Assembly: GCA_039964455.1 (NCBI GenBank)
Contig: JBDVXK010000012.1
Span: 722,810 to 786,809, forward strand
Length of the DNA: 64,000 nucleotides
Source: CALJFL01 sp039964455
Lineage (GTDB): Bacteria > Pseudomonadota > Gammaproteobacteria > Pseudomonadales > Halieaceae
Reading direction: 5' to 3'
Shown here: positions 61,492 to 64,000 of the stretch, in pieces
Layout: each line of letters starts with the position of its first letter
How positions within the stretch are numbered: the first letter of the stretch is position 1
Position numbers and translations under genes: made by a program
Notes under the pieces: generated by a model
Told to the model about the DNA's origin: nothing
The model's database searches: none
Seen by the model: only the letters and a program-made list of their open reading frames with translations

Positions 61492-61802
61492 GCGGACACA
61501 AGCCATTTGAGCATCTGACGAAAGATTTACCGGCAACTAGACGTCGAAAAATTGATGCAATCAAAGCAGAGCTAGGCGACAACATGGCACTGTGCGAGCT
61601 TCGCCAAGCAATAGGTATGTCTCAAGACACCCTGGCAGAACGGCTTAACGTGTTACAACCCGCAGTAGCCAAAATAGAGCGGCGCTCTGACATACGAATA
61701 AGCAGCCTGCGCCGCTTGATTGAGGCAATGGGCGGGTCTCTTGAAATCAAGGCGCACTTCCCCGAGGGGGATGTGACAATTACCAACTACAACGAAACCT
61801 GA
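61488..61802 (+). CDS. higA: HigA-type antitoxin, XRE helix-turn-helix
   Basis: Seen: 104 residues; ALCELRQAIGMSQDTLAERL and NVLQPAVAKIERRSDI form the XRE helix-turn-helix. ATGA overlap with higB. It would bind the palindrome at 61087-61112. Ends six bases before the convergent small-protein gene. Confidence 0.88.
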   Translation: MSGHKPFEHLTKDLPATRRRKIDAIKAELGDNMALCELRQAIGMSQDTLAERLNVLQPAVAKIERRSDIRISSLRRLIEAMGGSLEIKAHFPEGDVTITNYNET

Positions 61803-61808
61803 AGGCGA

Positions 61809-62126
61809 CTAATCATCCCCAATCAAGTTAAGGTTGCCACCCATCTTGCTACGCAAACGCTGACGATAGAGCATCTTCTCCTGCGCGGACTCGGGTAGAT
61901 CGGTAAACAGAATAACGCCTTTGTCGACCAGCAGCTGGACCACGTCTTCCAGTACGCGAACAAAATCCTGGTCGGTGGCGCTGAGCGATGAAGCGCCCTG
62001 CCCCAGGTTGTCGAGATACGCTGTCACCTCCAGGTTATCGGCCGCCAACTCCTCATCAAAGCCAGACTCCTGCGTTTGACTGACAGCGGCGATGCCGCCC
62101 TGCTCATTGCGCTTAACGAAAGGCAT
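61809..62126 (-). CDS. Small acidic conserved protein
   Basis: Seen: 105 residues; MPFVKRNEQGGIAAVSQTQE, then a helical acidic region and a C-terminal RLRSKMGGNLNLIGDD. I recall similar short proteins with an N-terminal VKR motif in gammaproteobacteria, sometimes mislabelled as tryptophan synthase beta-like; that label is not supported by any catalytic motif here. It lies 14 bases after the adhesin terminator in the same direction. Function unknown; a relic of a paralogue is at 60917. Confidence 0.75.
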   Translation of the reverse strand: MPFVKRNEQGGIAAVSQTQESGFDEELAADNLEVTAYLDNLGQGASSLSATDQDFVRVLEDVVQLLVDKGVILFTDLPESAQEKMLYRQRLRSKMGGNLNLIGDD

Positions 62127-62139
62127 TCAGTTCTCCAAA

Positions 62140-62174
62140 TAAAAATCCCCACAACCCGCGAAGGTTGTGGGGAT
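62140..62174 (-). terminator. Rho-independent terminator of the adhesin gene
   Basis: On the minus strand: ATCCCCACAACC, six-base loop, GGTTGTGGGGAT followed by TTT. A perfect 12-base stem 27 bases after the adhesin stop. Confidence 0.9.
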
Positions 62175-62200
62175 GAGTGTACAAACTTGAGACCGACTAA

Positions 62201-64000
62201 TCAGCTATCAATGCTAAGTTTTGAAGCATTGATCATATCCTGAATAATGCTTTCGCCTCCCAGACTATCCAAAGTTGCATTGGTTATACCTTCGAGAGTT
62301 ATCTCATGGTCTACAAATCCAGCGATAACATCGTTAGGCAAATCACCGGTCAATTCACCAGATCGGCTGACACTAATAACAGTACTTCCAGCAACTTCAC
62401 TAACCGCAAGATACTCTGATATATCTCCAGCGCCTTCTTCACCTATAAGTAAATCACGCAGATCTAACAAATCGCTCTCGGCACTGGGGTCAAAATTAGT
62501 GACCGTAAAACTAGGTGTATCCTGTTCAGCCAACTCCCAGACAAACAAGTCGTTCTCGGACGTACCCATTAATGTATCGTCACCTGCGTTAAGCACATTG
62601 GTATCGGTGGGGGTCAGATCGACATGGATTGCGTCCACTATGGTGACAGTGTCCGAATCGGCATCTGTCAGCGTAAGGTCGAAGTCCAGTGTCGCGCCGC
62701 CACCCACGATTGTCGTTCCGCCAAAATCGCCGAGGGCAAATCCATCACCACTCACATACCATGCTTCAACGCTTTGGTAACCATCCTTCGTAAATACAGC
62801 AACACTGCTGTTGTCGCCAAGCTCGCTGATAGTGACCGTGCCGTCCATGTTCCAGGTCACAACCTGATTGACATTGACAGTGACAGGGCCAGGGCCAACC
62901 TTATCACCGTCTTGATAATCTGGGTCGCTGACGTCCCTGAACACCCGTATTCCGTCAACGATGACCGAAGTAATTTCGTCATGGCCACCGTCTTTCGGAT
63001 CGTTGGCAGGATCGCTTTCCGCATCGAATGCTTCAAAACTGGCTGTTGCTGTCTTACCTTTCCCACTGAAGGAGAACCCAATGGCAGCACCGTTCACACC
63101 ACCAATAAAATCGGTAAATGTGTGGTTAGCGGTATCCCCACCTTGATACCCCGAACCACCAGAGATCGGCGTACCGCCGGTGCTGGTGATGAAGGTTACT
63201 CGAGCGCCCTGACCAGAATCAACGGTATTGTTGTCTCTTCCCAGCTCAAAGCTATTGAGATTGACCGTTCCGGTAAACTCTTTTGTACCTGCCTTATCGG
63301 ATGGGTCAAAACTTATTGGAGTTACGAGGATATCCGGAATACTTGTATCCGCAACCTCGTAGGTGAACCAGTTGTAGTTACCGGCATCCGGGATATAGTT
63401 ATCGTCACGAACCTGGAAATCAATACCCGCATCGATGACACTTATCAGATTGAAGTCATAAGTACCTGCATTCTGATTCAGCGTTACCGTGTAGACATTT
63501 GCGGCTACATCGTCTTCCGTGGTGTAACCGGTCAGGACATTGCCTTCGACTTTCTCGAAGATGTCTTTCCCACCAGAGGTTTCCCCGGTCGCGGCTGTAC
63601 CCGGATCAGCAAATCCAAGAACGCCTAACTGATCCGCACCGACATTATCTGATACATCAAGATCAATATCGAGTGCCACAGCAATATCACTATCGCCCAG
63701 AGGATCGTTAGTCACCACCGCTCTGCTTGGGTCGATTGATAACGGTACGTCATCGATAATCTTTGCAGATAGCGTGTCACTGGTGAAGTCGTCGTTAGCG
63801 TCTGTCAACTCAACAGTGAAGTCCTCAAAATACTGACCCGAGACATCATTCTCACCAAGCTCTGCATCATGGTCCTGATTCTGCTGCAATGTGAACTCAT
63901 AGGTCACAATGCCTGTGTCCGGATCATAATCCGTAATCTCAAGCTTGTTGCCATCACCCGTCGGATCAATGGTCTTGCCGGTGAATACATCATCGGCAAT
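62201..64000 (-). CDS. Giant LapA/Bap-type T1SS adhesin, C-terminal part only
   Basis: Seen: an open minus-strand frame that runs from the right edge for 599 codons to a stop at 62201; the upstream remainder is beyond the window. It is acidic, Asp/Thr/Gly-rich and almost Cys-free. It contains beta-sandwich repeats (VTYEFTLQQNQDHDAELGEN and LTLTDADSDTVTIVDAIHVD) of the type I secretion repeat family. Near the end NAGDDTLMGTSENDLFVWEL is an RTX-like Ca-binding stretch followed by a type I secretion C-terminal target region. Known: such adhesins are held by an N-terminal plug and released by LapG. lapG/lapD and a TolC-like gene lie 3-8 kb away, so this is the probable LapG substrate. Nothing is known here of its cleavage site. 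Confidence 0.9.
   Translation of the reverse strand: MADDVFTGKTIDPTGDGNKLEITDYDPDTGIVTYEFTLQQNQDHDAELGENDVSGQYFEDFTVELTDANDDFTSDTLSAKIIDDVPLSIDPSRAVVTNDPLGDSDIAVALDIDLDVSDNVGADQLGVLGFADPGTAATGETSGGKDIFEKVEGNVLTGYTTEDDVAANVYTVTLNQNAGTYDFNLISVIDAGIDFQVRDDNYIPDAGNYNWFTYEVADTSIPDILVTPISFDPSDKAGTKEFTGTVNLNSFELGRDNNTVDSGQGARVTFITSTGGTPISGGSGYQGGDTANHTFTDFIGGVNGAAIGFSFSGKGKTATASFEAFDAESDPANDPKDGGHDEITSVIVDGIRVFRDVSDPDYQDGDKVGPGPVTVNVNQVVTWNMDGTVTISELGDNSSVAVFTKDGYQSVEAWYVSGDGFALGDFGGTTIVGGGATLDFDLTLTDADSDTVTIVDAIHVDLTPTDTNVLNAGDDTLMGTSENDLFVWELAEQDTPSFTVTNFDPSAESDLLDLRDLLIGEEGAGDISEYLAVSEVAGSTVISVSRSGELTGDLPNDVIAGFVDHEITLEGITNATLDSLGGESIIQDMINASKLSIDS

Noticed and set aside
61809..62126. Tryptophan synthase beta subunit label
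   Set aside because: Only 105 residues and no PLP-binding or catalytic motif of that enzyme.
62624..63628. Plus-strand open frame of 334 codons
   Set aside because: Antisense to the repeat-rich adhesin; its openness follows from the biased codon use of the adhesin.
1..64000. CRISPR arrays, tRNA or rRNA genes, insertion sequences, integrases
   Set aside because: None seen on either strand by reading; a dedicated tRNA or repeat search was not possible here.

Overview
This window looks like chromosome from a marine, aerobic gammaproteobacterium, possibly of the Cellvibrionales/Halieaceae type. That guess rests on two TonB-dependent receptors, moderately high GC by eye, a LapD/LapG/large-adhesin biofilm locus and a large aromatic acyl-CoA catabolic cluster. 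No rRNA or tRNA gene, CRISPR array, insertion sequence or complete phage gene was seen.

Region 1 (1-10014): a minus-strand group of an SDR, a class III PLP enzyme, an APH-fold kinase, a TonB-dependent receptor, an aldehyde dehydrogenase and an arylsulfatase that runs off the left edge. An MFS transporter is divergent. The kinase, PLP enzyme and aldehyde dehydrogenase fit amino-alcohol breakdown by phosphorylation, phospho-lyase cleavage to an aldehyde, and oxidation.

Region 2 (10022-32169) is the most interesting part. A MarR regulator is surrounded by five transcription units: an OYE-family reductase, marR, an operon led by a fused 2-aminobenzoyl-CoA monooxygenase/reductase type enzyme, an isatin hydrolase-like/IorAB operon, and an operon of RidA, CoA ligase, a Cys-less thiolase-like protein, a DUF35 protein, an SDR and a two-subunit Rieske oxygenase. 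Four copies of an inverted repeat, ATTTTA-N4-TAAAAT (one degenerate), lie only in the three promoter regions of these units. I infer a route for indole-3-acetate or a close relative: Rieske oxidation to dioxindole-3-acetate, CoA activation, retro-aldol cleavage to isatin plus acetyl-CoA, hydrolysis to isatinate, oxidative decarboxylation to a 2-aminobenzoyl unit, dearomatisation, imine hydrolysis and beta-oxidation-like ring cleavage. A bile-acid-symporter-fold transporter ends the block.

Region 3 (32303-47005) is mostly housekeeping and accessory genes: a second OYE reductase, a solute-binding protein, PPK2, a Ser/Thr kinase with a repeat-rich tail, an RhlE-type helicase, a PlsC-like acyltransferase, an amidase, a Nudix hydrolase, a DevBCA-like exporter whose ATPase carries a C-terminal TerB-like domain, and an MscS channel.

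Region 4 (47325-64000): a second TonB-dependent receptor, 3-methyladenine glycosylase I, a large secreted repeat protein, a TolC-OmpA fusion, LapG and LapD, three tandem toxin-antitoxin modules with a gene relic between them, a small conserved protein, and the C-terminal end of a giant type I-secreted adhesin at the right edge. LapD senses c-di-GMP and controls LapG, which would release the adhesin; the toxin-antitoxin modules separate lapGD from the adhesin gene.
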